Assembly: GCA_963997635.1 (NCBI GenBank)
Contig: CAXEND010000019.1
Coordinates: 1-28,117 of the forward strand
Length of the DNA: 28,117 bases
Direction: 5' to 3'
From: GCA-2728135 sp002728135
GTDB lineage: Bacteria; Pseudomonadota; Alphaproteobacteria; UBA828
Position 1 is the stretch's first letter; each line of letters starts with the position of its first letter. A model generated the notes under the pieces. That model was not told the DNA's origin, ran no database searches, and saw only the letters and a list, made by a program, of their open reading frames with translations. The position numbers and the translations under genes are program-made. Shown piece by piece: positions 7,072 to 14,552 of this stretch.

Positions 7072-7992
7072 ATGAGTAAAGTAATTATTCGTTTGTCATT
7101 TATTTTCCTAACAACGTTGTTTAGCTGTAGCTTTTGGGTTCAAACTTCACATGCTGAAAATATCACCTGGGATAATTATGCAAGTGCATTAAAGTTTGCT
7201 CAGAAAGTAGATATACCTGCAGCTCCTCATGGGGATAAAAAACCACTTAAAGGACTTTATTTCAAACCAGATGGAACTGGTCCATTTCCAGGTATAGTTG
7301 CTCTTCATGGTGCGGGTGGGATTTTCCCATATCAGGCATGGTGGGCTAAGAAACTATCTGAATATGGAATAGCAGTAATCTTTGTTGATAATTATTGTAC
7401 ACGTGATTTGCTTTGTGAATATTCAAGTGGCGATAATGATAGGAAACGAGGCAAGGTTATGCGGCAGTGGGATGTCGTTAGTATTCGTCAGCGGATGTAT
7501 GATGCTATAGCAGGATATTTATTTTTATCTGATCAAGCTGAGATAAACAATGATTCAATAGGTCTAGTTGGTTGGTCATGGGGGGGTACAACTGCACTTT
7601 TTGCACAGAAGTTTGCTAGTAGATTAAAGCTTCCAGAAGGAGGATTTAAATCAACGATCGCATTTTACCCGAATTTAGTTCATGTCCAAGAAAACAGACA
7701 GTGGAAGCAAGGAGGAAAAATAAGTCAACCTACACTTATACTATATGGAAAGTCTGACAGAATAGAGGATGAGTCTAGTTATATGAAGTTACTTAATGAT
7801 GGACACCCTGGTCCAATAAAAGTTTTAGCATTTGATAAAGCAGTTCGTAAGTTTGATGAATTGGGCCCTCATCGAATAAAGAAACACCCACGTTTCGGTT
7901 CATTTCCAAAAGCCTTCCATCAAGAGTCCTTTACGCAAAGCATTCTAGAAGTAGATAAGTTTGTAAAACGGTATGTTCTAAAAATACAATAA
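7072..7992 (+). CDS. secreted dienelactone-hydrolase-family alpha/beta hydrolase
   Basis: A 306-residue protein. A signal peptide (MSKVIIRLSFIFLTTLFSCS, cleavage near TSHA) precedes an alpha/beta-hydrolase fold. Visible elements are the oxyanion strand VALHGAGG, the nucleophile elbow GWSWGG with Ser about 169, an acid in YGKSDRIED and the catalytic His in KAFHQESF. Dienelactone hydrolases proper use Cys, so Ser here points to an esterase or another hydrolase of the same family. The start at ATG 7072 is chosen because GGGGGTGGAG lies right before it; a TTG at 7060 would overlap that SD. Export suggests action on an external ester. Substrate unknown. Confidence 0.8.
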   Translation: MSKVIIRLSFIFLTTLFSCSFWVQTSHAENITWDNYASALKFAQKVDIPAAPHGDKKPLKGLYFKPDGTGPFPGIVALHGAGGIFPYQAWWAKKLSEYGIAVIFVDNYCTRDLLCEYSSGDNDRKRGKVMRQWDVVSIRQRMYDAIAGYLFLSDQAEINNDSIGLVGWSWGGTTALFAQKFASRLKLPEGGFKSTIAFYPNLVHVQENRQWKQGGKISQPTLILYGKSDRIEDESSYMKLLNDGHPGPIKVLAFDKAVRKFDELGPHRIKKHPRFGSFPKAFHQESFTQSILEVDKFVKRYVLKIQ

Positions 7993-8088
7993 TTTTATTG
8001 ATTCATTGTATTGTTCAAATTCTTAAATATAAGTGCACTAGGTCGACGACCTTCAGCTAGATTGACCAGAGGATAATGTAGACATTAC

Positions 8089-8715
8089 GTGTGTATAGTG
8101 AAACTTTCTGATAAAGCACTTCATTTTCCCGCAACTACCCGTAACCGTGATGTTATAGCTAGAGTTCTGAAATCCTATTTACCAAAATCCGGAAATATTT
8201 TAGAGATTGGAAGTGGATCTGGAGAGCATGGAGTTTTCTTTTCTAAACTCTTTCCCAACTTAAATTGGCAGCTAAGTGATATTGATCCACTTAATTTAGA
8301 GAGTATTAAAGCCTGGATTGAGTATGAAGGTGAACAAAGTAAAAATATCTTCACGCCTTTAATCGTAAACGCATCTGAAAACTTTTTTTTAATTAGGAAA
8401 GTATCAGCAATTATCTGTATTAATGTTCTACATATATCGCCTTGGAATGTTACCACTGGTTTAATGCGTAATACTGGAAAACTTCTCCCGCCAGGAGGTG
8501 TGTTATATCTATATGGGCCATATAAAATTAATGGAGATCACACTTCCCACTCTAACGAGTTATTTGACTCATCATTACGTTCTGAGAATGCACAATGGGG
8601 TGTTCGCAACCTTGAAGATATATGCGTAGAAGCCGTGAATAATAACTTAGTGTTATTAAAAAGGATTGAAATGCCTGCAAATAATCAGTCCTTAATTTTT
8701 CATAAAAAAAATTAA
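8089..8715 (+). CDS. DUF938 family SAM-dependent methyltransferase
   Basis: A 208-residue protein with the family hallmarks: an N-terminal FPATTRNRDVIARVLKSYLP, SAM-binding motif I LEIGSGSGEHGVFF (about 38-51), an acidic LSDIDP turn, then ICINVLHISPW and the glycine-rich GVLYLYGPY. The family is widespread in proteobacteria, and its substrate is unknown as far as I know. The start is uncertain: GTG 8089 and GTG 8098 are both possible, and AGAGGA lies rather far upstream. The gene follows the secreted hydrolase by about 95 bp and precedes a Rid-family gene by 44 bp, so co-transcription with the latter is plausible. Confidence 0.82.
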   Translation: MCIVKLSDKALHFPATTRNRDVIARVLKSYLPKSGNILEIGSGSGEHGVFFSKLFPNLNWQLSDIDPLNLESIKAWIEYEGEQSKNIFTPLIVNASENFFLIRKVSAIICINVLHISPWNVTTGLMRNTGKLLPPGGVLYLYGPYKINGDHTSHSNELFDSSLRSENAQWGVRNLEDICVEAVNNNLVLLKRIEMPANNQSLIFHKKN

Positions 8716-8759
8716 TATAATATTCTAAATTAGAACCATTTAATATACCGGAGGTCAAA

Positions 8760-9170
8760 ATGAGCATAAATGCATATAGAGTGCAAACTGTACCTGATAC
8801 ATATGCACCCTTCAAGATTTCACAGGCAGTTGAAGTAGGTGATTTAATTTTTGTGTCTGGTCAAGCATCAATTGGAAAAGATGGTCATGTGATTGGAGCA
8901 GGGAATTTTGATGAACAGGCGGCATGTACTTTTAGAAATTTAGAATGGGTATTAAAAGCGGCAGATTCAGATTTATCGAAAGTAATAAAGGTAAATATTT
9001 ACCTAACTAACATGTCAAATTTCTCTAAGATTATTGATTTAAGAGAAAAGTATTTTACCAGTCCCTATCCTGCAGATACTATTGTTGAAGTAAGTGCTCT
9101 TGCGTTACCTGAATTGGAAATTGAAATTGAAGCCATCGCATTGAAGGATGGGATGTTTAATGACACTTAA
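8760..9170 (+). CDS. Rid (YjgF/YER057c/UK114) family protein lacking the canonical arginine
   Basis: A 136-residue Rid-fold protein of normal length. Typical landmarks are VGDLIFVSGQASIGKDG near the N-terminus, the NLEWVLKAADSDLSKVIKV helix, the VNIYLTNM strand, and the C-terminal VEVSALALPELEIEIEAIAL. RidA deaminates reactive enamines/imines from threonine and serine dehydratases. Its key Arg in the YPAR-x-x-VEV segment is replaced here (YPADTIVEV), so classical imine deaminase activity is doubtful; this resembles the Rid subgroups without that Arg. GGAGGT lies 6 nt before ATG 8760. A threonine ammonia-lyase occurs 15 kb away. The gene end overlaps the longest possible frame of the next gene. 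Confidence 0.85.
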   Translation: MSINAYRVQTVPDTYAPFKISQAVEVGDLIFVSGQASIGKDGHVIGAGNFDEQAACTFRNLEWVLKAADSDLSKVIKVNIYLTNMSNFSKIIDLREKYFTSPYPADTIVEVSALALPELEIEIEAIALKDGMFNDT

Positions 9171-9234
9171 AGTGAATTATAAATTTTTCTTACTGTATGA
9201 CCTATTAAATTATTTGGATAAATTAGGTATGTTT

Positions 9235-10578
9235 ATGAGAATTAGTTTCCAGAGATTATATAAACTTAGTATTTATTTACTAATGAGCTACATCTGTGTA
9301 GATGGAGTTGCCCTGGCATCTGAGCAAATTTTTCAAGATGCACGAAGTTATACTGTCAAGGTAAAATCATCGGTTGAATATCCGATTTATCCAGATGTCC
9401 GAGGAACAAGGACGGGTGCAGGTTTTTTAATTGATCAAGATCAAGGTTTAATCATAACAAATCGTCACGTTTCAGGGATTTTTCCCAGAAAACTTCAGGT
9501 TATGTTTGATGATCAAGAATATGTAGATAGCAGCATATTGTATATTGATCAGGTATTAGATATAGCAATTTTAAAAATACCACCTTCATACATTCCAAAA
9601 ACTAGTCGTAAAGCCAAATTAAATTGTAAAAAATATCCTGATGTTGGTGATGAAGTAGGAGCTTTTGGACATCCATTTTCTCTGTCATTCTCGGGTACTC
9701 GAGGAATTGTTTCAAGCATAAGGAATGATTCAGGACATTCATGGATTCAAACAGATGCTGCAATAAATAGTGGTAATTCAGGAGGACCATTAATAGACCT
9801 GAGAAGTGGAAAAATTGTTGGTGTAAATACTGCTTCATATTCAAAGTCAGTTTCCGAAGGGGTAAGTTTTGCGATTCCAATGGTCCATGTTTGCCGTATA
9901 ATAAGGAAATATAAATTTGGTGAAGATCCCTCTGTTCCATATATTCCAGTATCGTTCTCGGCGCGACCTAATCATGATGCTGGTCTAATTGTTTCATATA
10001 TATTTAATGATCAGCCAGTATCATGGCCTCTTCAATATGGAGATGAAGTAATTGGAGTATTTGAAGACGGTTTTCAAGAAATTGTTTCAAATGAGGGTGC
10101 CCTGTTGCATGCTTTGCGTGGATTAAAGAATCAAACAACACTTAAAGTTATTAGAGATGGATTTGAGGTGTATGTGGAAATACCTCTGAAATTGCGTAAC
10201 AGCCCTTTAAAGAAGAGAGGCCTCCATTTCTCAGGAGTTGTAGCCACAGAGTTTGATTATAGAGACAATGAATTAATCAACCCAGGTAATTATCTTCGCA
10301 TAAACCATGTAAGATCAGGATCAGACGGACGCTTAGCAGGACTTCGTCAATGGGACTATATTGTTGGGATTGATAACTCGTCAATTAATGACATAGACTC
10401 ATTATGTACATATCTAAAGAATGCAGAACTTGAGAAAACAAATATCAGACTACTCGTCAGTCGCTATGGGAACGGCTATGATTCTTCAACTATATTTAAA
10501 TTAATTGATCTAGAACCACGCAAGGTTGGTTTTATTAAACGCCAGAATTTTAACCTAGATTGTATTCATACAGAATGA
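9235..10578 (+). CDS. exported HtrA/DegP-like trypsin-fold serine protease
   Basis: About 447 residues from ATG 9235 (TTAGG upstream), which begins a signal peptide MRISFQRLYKLSIYLLMSYI. A frame open from 9148 would overlap the preceding gene and put about 30 residues before the signal, so I reject it. The S1C catalytic triad is visible: His78 in ITNRHVSG, Asp109 in DQVLDIAILK and Ser182 in INSGNSGGPL. After about residue 230 two PDZ-like segments follow, the second with an LRINHVRSGSDGRLAGLRQWD-type core (split by strand turns). HtrA proteases degrade or refold damaged periplasmic proteins. It is followed after 12 bp by a small secreted protein. Confidence 0.82.
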   Translation: MRISFQRLYKLSIYLLMSYICVDGVALASEQIFQDARSYTVKVKSSVEYPIYPDVRGTRTGAGFLIDQDQGLIITNRHVSGIFPRKLQVMFDDQEYVDSSILYIDQVLDIAILKIPPSYIPKTSRKAKLNCKKYPDVGDEVGAFGHPFSLSFSGTRGIVSSIRNDSGHSWIQTDAAINSGNSGGPLIDLRSGKIVGVNTASYSKSVSEGVSFAIPMVHVCRIIRKYKFGEDPSVPYIPVSFSARPNHDAGLIVSYIFNDQPVSWPLQYGDEVIGVFEDGFQEIVSNEGALLHALRGLKNQTTLKVIRDGFEVYVEIPLKLRNSPLKKRGLHFSGVVATEFDYRDNELINPGNYLRINHVRSGSDGRLAGLRQWDYIVGIDNSSINDIDSLCTYLKNAELEKTNIRLLVSRYGNGYDSSTIFKLIDLEPRKVGFIKRQNFNLDCIHTE

Positions 10579-10590
10579 GGTAAAAACGAA

Positions 10591-10851
10591 ATGTATATTA
10601 GGGCAAAAGTATTGATTGTTGTTCTTCTCTTCATCTTTCTCAATCCTTCAATTAGCTTTTCAAAAATAACCTCTGAACAAGAGGCAGAAGTATTCCTTAA
10701 CACCTATTGTTTTGAATTGTTAAATGCAGTTGAGTCTCTACACGAAGAACAAAAAGTTCTTGTTGAGGAAAAAAAATGGGAACAATTCTATGAGAAGGGT
10801 AGTTTAATACTAGCCATATCAAACATTTATGGAAATTTGTGTAAGTATTAA
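10591..10851 (+). CDS. small secreted protein, unknown, downstream of the protease
   Basis: An 86-residue product with a hydrophobic signal peptide (MYIRAKVLIVVLLFIFLNPS, cleavage near SFSK). The mature part is about 60 residues, charged and helical, with two cysteines (NTYCFEL and the near-terminal NLCKY) that could form a disulfide. AGGT lies before the ATG, and the gap to the protease stop is 12 bp, so the two genes are almost certainly co-transcribed. I do not recognise a family. A substrate, inhibitor or adaptor of the protease is conceivable from position alone. Confidence 0.7.
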   Translation: MYIRAKVLIVVLLFIFLNPSISFSKITSEQEAEVFLNTYCFELLNAVESLHEEQKVLVEEKKWEQFYEKGSLILAISNIYGNLCKY

Positions 10852-10856
10852 ATGAT

Positions 10857-11321
10857 CTATCTATTCCGTAAGTCAGCTTGAATCATTTTTTCCAAAGCGT
10901 TTAGAAACTTTACTCTATCTTGGTTATTAAAAGGACGATGCATTTGTGATTTACCCTCAGACGTTTGTATGTCTTGCATTAGGTTACGCATAGCTAATGC
11001 AGACCCAATATTTTGTTCGTCTAAAACCTTTCCATTTGGTCTTAATACCTTTACCTCCTTTTTTACGCAGAGGTCTGCTAATGGGATATCTGATGTAATA
11101 ACTATATCTCTTTTAGAAACGTGGCCTACTATCCATTTATCGGCTGAGTCCATTTCCTTTGAGACTAGATTTAAAGAAATCAAAGAGGATTGTGGAATCT
11201 TTATTGGTCTATTACAGACAACATGTGTGATAATTTTATGCCGTTCGGCTACCCTATAGACTTCATTTTTAACTGGGCATGCATCACCATCAATGAAAAT
11301 ATCTATGGTATTTCTAAGCAT
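10857..11321 (-). CDS. UPF0178 (YaiI/YqxD, DUF188) family protein
   Basis: A 154-residue protein. The family signature DIFIDGDACPVKNEVYRVAE (residues about 7-26) and the downstream acidic motif VITSDIPLADLC are both present. The family has a PIN/NYN-like fold with clustered acidic residues, so nuclease activity has been suggested, but I know of no firm function. Length is normal. It is the last gene of a minus-strand run after trhO and the GST (14-bp gap) and ends 5 bp from the convergent small secreted protein. Confidence 0.88.
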   Translation of the reverse strand: MLRNTIDIFIDGDACPVKNEVYRVAERHKIITHVVCNRPIKIPQSSLISLNLVSKEMDSADKWIVGHVSKRDIVITSDIPLADLCVKKEVKVLRPNGKVLDEQNIGSALAMRNLMQDIQTSEGKSQMHRPFNNQDRVKFLNALEKMIQADLRNR

Positions 11322-11335
11322 AGTGAGATTAGTTC

Positions 11336-12007
11336 TTAACTTTCTAGAGAATTTTTTAAAGAAGGAAATATCAGTTCATCCACTCCATTTTTCCATACAG
11401 GATATTTGGTCATGATATTATTGAATTGTTCTGACTCCAAAATGTCCTTCAACCATAATTGAATTTGATTAAGGTTAAGTGCGTCAAACCATTTACGGTC
11501 ATTGTTTGCAAATTGTCTAATGAATGGCACAATGGCAGCGTCCGCGAGCGTAAACTCATCCCCGAAAAGATATTTATTTTGTGAAAGTCGATTATTTAGA
11601 TATTTTAGATATTCTTTACCCTGTTCACGGTGATAAAGAGGATCTACGTCATGGTAACGATCAGGATATTTATATCGATCAAGGTGTTGTTTAAATGATC
11701 CGTCATTTGTTGAAATTATTTCAAAGATCTCATCAGAATGATTTTCAAGTGGCGATAGCCATCCTTCTGGATCAGAATATTTAAGAGCCCACATCATTAT
11801 ATCTAGGCTTTCATCAATTACTTCACCATTTGGAAGAACAAGTACAGGAACGGTTCCTTTCTGAGAGGCCGCTATCATTTCGTCAGGTTTATTCCTCAAT
11901 GCCACTTCTCTTAAAATGCAGTTTTTCCCAGCCACATATATAGCTATTCGAGCACGCATCGCGTATGGGCAACGACGAAAGGAATATAAAATTGGAATCT
12001 GTATCAA
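11336..12007 (-). CDS. glutathione S-transferase family protein
   Basis: A 223-residue protein. The N-terminal thioredoxin-like domain has the active-site region YSFRRCPYAMRARIA (Cys13-Pro-Tyr) and the cis-Pro loop GTVPVLVLPNG followed by VIDESLDIM. An all-helical C-terminal domain contains the conserved LFGDEFTLADAAIVPFIRQF. CPYAMRAR is typical of bacterial GSTs close to the glutaredoxin-2 type, which act in thiol exchange or detoxification. The start is a TTG at 12007, with AGGT about 9 nt upstream. It lies between trhO (25-bp gap) and the UPF0178 gene (14-bp gap). Confidence 0.85.
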   Translation of the reverse strand: MIQIPILYSFRRCPYAMRARIAIYVAGKNCILREVALRNKPDEMIAASQKGTVPVLVLPNGEVIDESLDIMMWALKYSDPEGWLSPLENHSDEIFEIISTNDGSFKQHLDRYKYPDRYHDVDPLYHREQGKEYLKYLNNRLSQNKYLFGDEFTLADAAIVPFIRQFANNDRKWFDALNLNQIQLWLKDILESEQFNNIMTKYPVWKNGVDELIFPSLKNSLES

Positions 12008-12032
12008 TTTAGATATACCTAAATACTAAAGG

Positions 12033-12953
12033 TTAGTTTTTATAAACTTTACCAATGTGCTGTTGGTGTCTTTCATTTGCTAGTTTGATTTGCACTTTTC
12101 TTTCCAGATAGCGTGCTCTCTGTTTTTCAGTTTTATTATTAATACAACGATTGCAGGATATTCCAGCGACATAATTTGAAGACAAGCGGTCGTCTTTACT
12201 TACAGGAGATCTACAGGCATGGCAAAGCGCATATTCTCCTATTTTTAAATTATGTTTAACAGAAACTCTGTAATCAAAAACAAAACATTCACCTATCCAG
12301 AGACTTTCTGTTTTGTTTATCTGATTAAGATATTTTAATATACCTCCCTTTAAATGGAATATATTTTTAACCCCCCTTTGCTTGAGGAAGGAAGTTGCTT
12401 TTTCACAGCGAATACCCCCTGTGCAAAACATCGCAACATTTTTATGTTCAAATTGATTTTTATGTTCATCTAACCATTTTGGCAAATCACTAAAATTATT
12501 TGTGCCAGGGTTAATTGCTCCTTCAAAAGTACCCATTTCAATTTCAAATGAATTTCGCGCATCTATAACAACTGTATCAGGTCTCTTTATTAGTTCATTC
12601 CAGTCTTTTGGTAATACATATTCTCCTGAATGAAGATTTGGGTCGATACCTGGTACTTTCATTGTGACTATTTCATTTTTTACACGAATTTTCAGACGAT
12701 AAAACGGCAAAGTATTTGTTATTGATTCTGAATGCATAATCTGATCTGAACCTGCTATTTCTTTCAAATACTTTATGCCAAAAGTAATTGACTCTGATGT
12801 TCCAGAAATTGTTCCATTAAAACCTTCCGAGGCTATCAAAATAGTTCCATTTAGATCAAGCTCACAAAGTTTAAAAGCCAATTTGTCACGTATCTCTTCA
12901 GGCTTAGAAATTGGGGTAAAATGATAAAATGTGGATACTACGATATTTGTCAT
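12033..12953 (-). CDS. trhO: tRNA uridine(34) hydroxylase, rhodanese family
   Basis: A 306-residue TrhO (YceA), the enzyme that hydroxylates U34 in certain tRNAs using molecular oxygen, a step towards 5-methoxy- or carboxymethoxyuridine. The N-terminal acylphosphatase-like domain (VVSTFYHFTPI, GTILIASEGFNGTISG), the central rhodanese domain with DARNSFEIEMGTF, and the loop CTGGIRCEKA (catalytic Cys177, second Cys183) are all clear. A C-terminal cysteine cluster (CHAC and CNRC) follows. Length is standard. It is the first gene of the trhO-GST-UPF0178 operon on the minus strand. Confidence 0.93.
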   Translation of the reverse strand: MTNIVVSTFYHFTPISKPEEIRDKLAFKLCELDLNGTILIASEGFNGTISGTSESITFGIKYLKEIAGSDQIMHSESITNTLPFYRLKIRVKNEIVTMKVPGIDPNLHSGEYVLPKDWNELIKRPDTVVIDARNSFEIEMGTFEGAINPGTNNFSDLPKWLDEHKNQFEHKNVAMFCTGGIRCEKATSFLKQRGVKNIFHLKGGILKYLNQINKTESLWIGECFVFDYRVSVKHNLKIGEYALCHACRSPVSKDDRLSSNYVAGISCNRCINNKTEKQRARYLERKVQIKLANERHQQHIGKVYKN

Positions 12954-13251
12954 TGCGATAGTATATTCAACAGTTTTGATTGGTTAAGGTGCAAAGTTGT
13001 AATAATGTTGTTGGACTAGTTTATAACTCAAATTAAGAAGTTTTTCTTTAAAATTTTACATTTAGAAGACAATAGTAATAGATCACTACATTTTATTTGA
13101 ATGATTATAAGCTGAACTTTAATAGTAGATTTAATTTAATAAGTAAAAAAAACAATTACTTGTGATATTGGTATGGTCTTTATGTGAGATAGTTTCTCAG
13201 TTGAGAATAAAAATTTGATTGAGAACTTAACTTGGTGAATAGGGTCATTGT
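12954..13251. other. AT-rich divergent intergenic region
   Basis: This gap separates the divergent trhO and DUF3830 genes, so it must hold both promoters. It is extremely AT-rich. I see no convincing ORF, tRNA or terminator. Repeated GAGA/TCTC elements occur at about 13186-13225 near the DUF3830 start, too short to interpret. Confidence 0.5.
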
Positions 13252-13665
13252 ATGTCAGAAATATATGTTAAAGCAGGTGAATTTTTCTTCACTGGTAAAT
13301 TTGAGAAACACGCACCTGATACTGTTGCTGCCTTTCGTGCAGAAATGCCTTTTACCAGTAAGCTAATTCATGTTCGCTGGAGTGGTGAAGCTATGTGGGT
13401 TCCGTTAGGAAATAAAAACTTTGGTGTAGGTTTTGAAAATCATACAAGTTATCCGGCTCCTGGACAGGTAATTTTATACCCTGGAGGTATTAGTGAAACA
13501 GAAATATTAATTGCTTATGGTGGCGTGAACTTTGCATCAAAGATGGGGCAACTAGCAGGCAATCATTTCATGACTCTTACTTCAGGTATTGACAAACTTG
13601 AAGAACTTGGAAAATCGACTTTATGGAATGGAGCTCAAGATATCCTTATAAAGGATTTAATATGA
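13252..13665 (+). CDS. DUF3830 family protein, cyclophilin-like fold
   Basis: A 137-residue protein matching the DUF3830 pattern. It has an N-terminal FTGKFEKHAPDTVAAFRAEMP, a central LIHVRWSGEAMWVPLG, a strongly conserved ENHTSYPAPGQVILYPGG and a C-terminal NFASKMGQLAGNHFMTL. The family has a cyclophilin-like beta-barrel. It is often found near amidohydrolase or racemase genes in other genomes, but none is adjacent here. There is no signal peptide. The function is not established. The ATG has only a weak GGG upstream. It is convergent with the thioesterase gene, 30 bp away. Confidence 0.82.
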   Translation: MSEIYVKAGEFFFTGKFEKHAPDTVAAFRAEMPFTSKLIHVRWSGEAMWVPLGNKNFGVGFENHTSYPAPGQVILYPGGISETEILIAYGGVNFASKMGQLAGNHFMTLTSGIDKLEELGKSTLWNGAQDILIKDLI

Positions 13666-13695
13666 TCTCTATTTTCAAGAGGTATTGAATGAATA

Positions 13696-14124
13696 TTATT
13701 TTTCAAATGATATCTTTTGGGAGTCTTTTCTGACATACGCATAAACAGCTTCAGCTGTTGCTACTAAATTCTTTTCTGTATCGTGAACTTCAGCAGATGC
13801 AAAATAAATTCTTCGACCAGATCGAATTGTTTTGGCAGTGCATTTCAATGTTGAGGTTTTTGCTGGCCCAACAAAGTTTGTAGTAAGAGATACAGTTACA
13901 TTACCTGGCCTTTTATCGGGGTCAGATTCGAAGACTCCGCAAAATCCTGTTGCTGCGTCCACTAAAGTAGCTATAACACCTCCATGAATACCACCTTGGC
14001 GGTTTTTATGACGTTCATCTAATTCAACCTCGATTTGTGCAAAACCTTTTTTCCAATCTACAAGTTTGAAACCCAGAAGGCCATTTAATCCTTCGGTTAA
14101 ATTACATGCTTCAAAGTTATTCAT
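13696..14124 (-). CDS. PaaI-family hotdog-fold thioesterase
   Basis: A 142-residue single hotdog domain. The signature HGGVIATLVDAATGFCGVF (about 47-65) contains the active-site Gly-Gly and Asp, and TVSLTTNFVGPAKTSTLKC is the second conserved strand region. Such proteins hydrolyse acyl- or aryl-CoA thioesters; the substrate is not predictable. It lies 94 bp after hspQ on the same strand and may be the distal gene of the long minus-strand run, or have its own promoter in that gap. Confidence 0.88.
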   Translation of the reverse strand: MNNFEACNLTEGLNGLLGFKLVDWKKGFAQIEVELDERHKNRQGGIHGGVIATLVDAATGFCGVFESDPDKRPGNVTVSLTTNFVGPAKTSTLKCTAKTIRSGRRIYFASAEVHDTEKNLVATAEAVYAYVRKDSQKISFEK

Positions 14125-14218
14125 AGCCCACCAATTACATTTGGAAAAAATTAATTATATTTTTAAATATTGCCTATAGATTTTATCAGACTAACTTATT
14201 AATCATTTATTTCGTCTG

Positions 14219-14542
14219 TTAGTGAGCTTGATAGTCAACGACTTTATACTTACCATTTTTTAACTCACCGAAGACCAGAGAAACATAAGGATGCATTACA
14301 GGCAGTCCTGTATCATCAACAAGCAGATTCTGTTCTGAAACATAAGCTTCATAAGTCGTTTCAGCATTTTCTGCAAATAGATGATAATATGGTTGTTCCT
14401 TGATAGGTCTAATGTCTTCAGGGATAGACAACCACCATTCCTCTGTATTATTAAATTCTGGGTCAACATCATAAATGACACCACGGAATGGATAAACCCT
14501 ATGTTTAACAACCTGGCCAATAGCAAACTTTGCAGATTTCAC
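14219..14542 (-). CDS. hspQ: heat shock protein HspQ (hemimethylated-DNA-binding YccV domain)
   Basis: A 107-residue protein of standard family length. Landmarks are FAIGQVVKHRVYPFRGVIYD, the EEWWLSIPEDIRP segment, QPYYHLFAEN and the C-terminal HPYVSLVFG. In enterobacteria HspQ is a Lon protease substrate and allosteric activator, and binds hemimethylated DNA. The start is GTG 14542. Its SD (GAGGT, 7 nt upstream) overlaps the stop codon of the MFS gene, and only 10 bases separate the genes, so translation is probably coupled. It ends in a normal C-terminus. Confidence 0.92.
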   Translation of the reverse strand: MKSAKFAIGQVVKHRVYPFRGVIYDVDPEFNNTEEWWLSIPEDIRPIKEQPYYHLFAENAETTYEAYVSEQNLLVDDTGLPVMHPYVSLVFGELKNGKYKVVDYQAH

Positions 14543-14552
14543 AATTATTACC

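Noticed and set aside
8039..8052. Palindrome AGGTCGACGACCT before the DUF938 gene
   Set aside because: The single-base centre and lack of other elements make it uninterpretable as an operator from one copy.
9148..9234. Extended N-terminus of the protease from ATG 9148
   Set aside because: It overlaps the Rid gene and would put about 30 residues before the signal peptide; ATG 9235 has an SD.
9602..9940. 112-residue minus-strand frame in the protease gene
   Set aside because: It is a shadow of the strongly conserved catalytic region of the protease.
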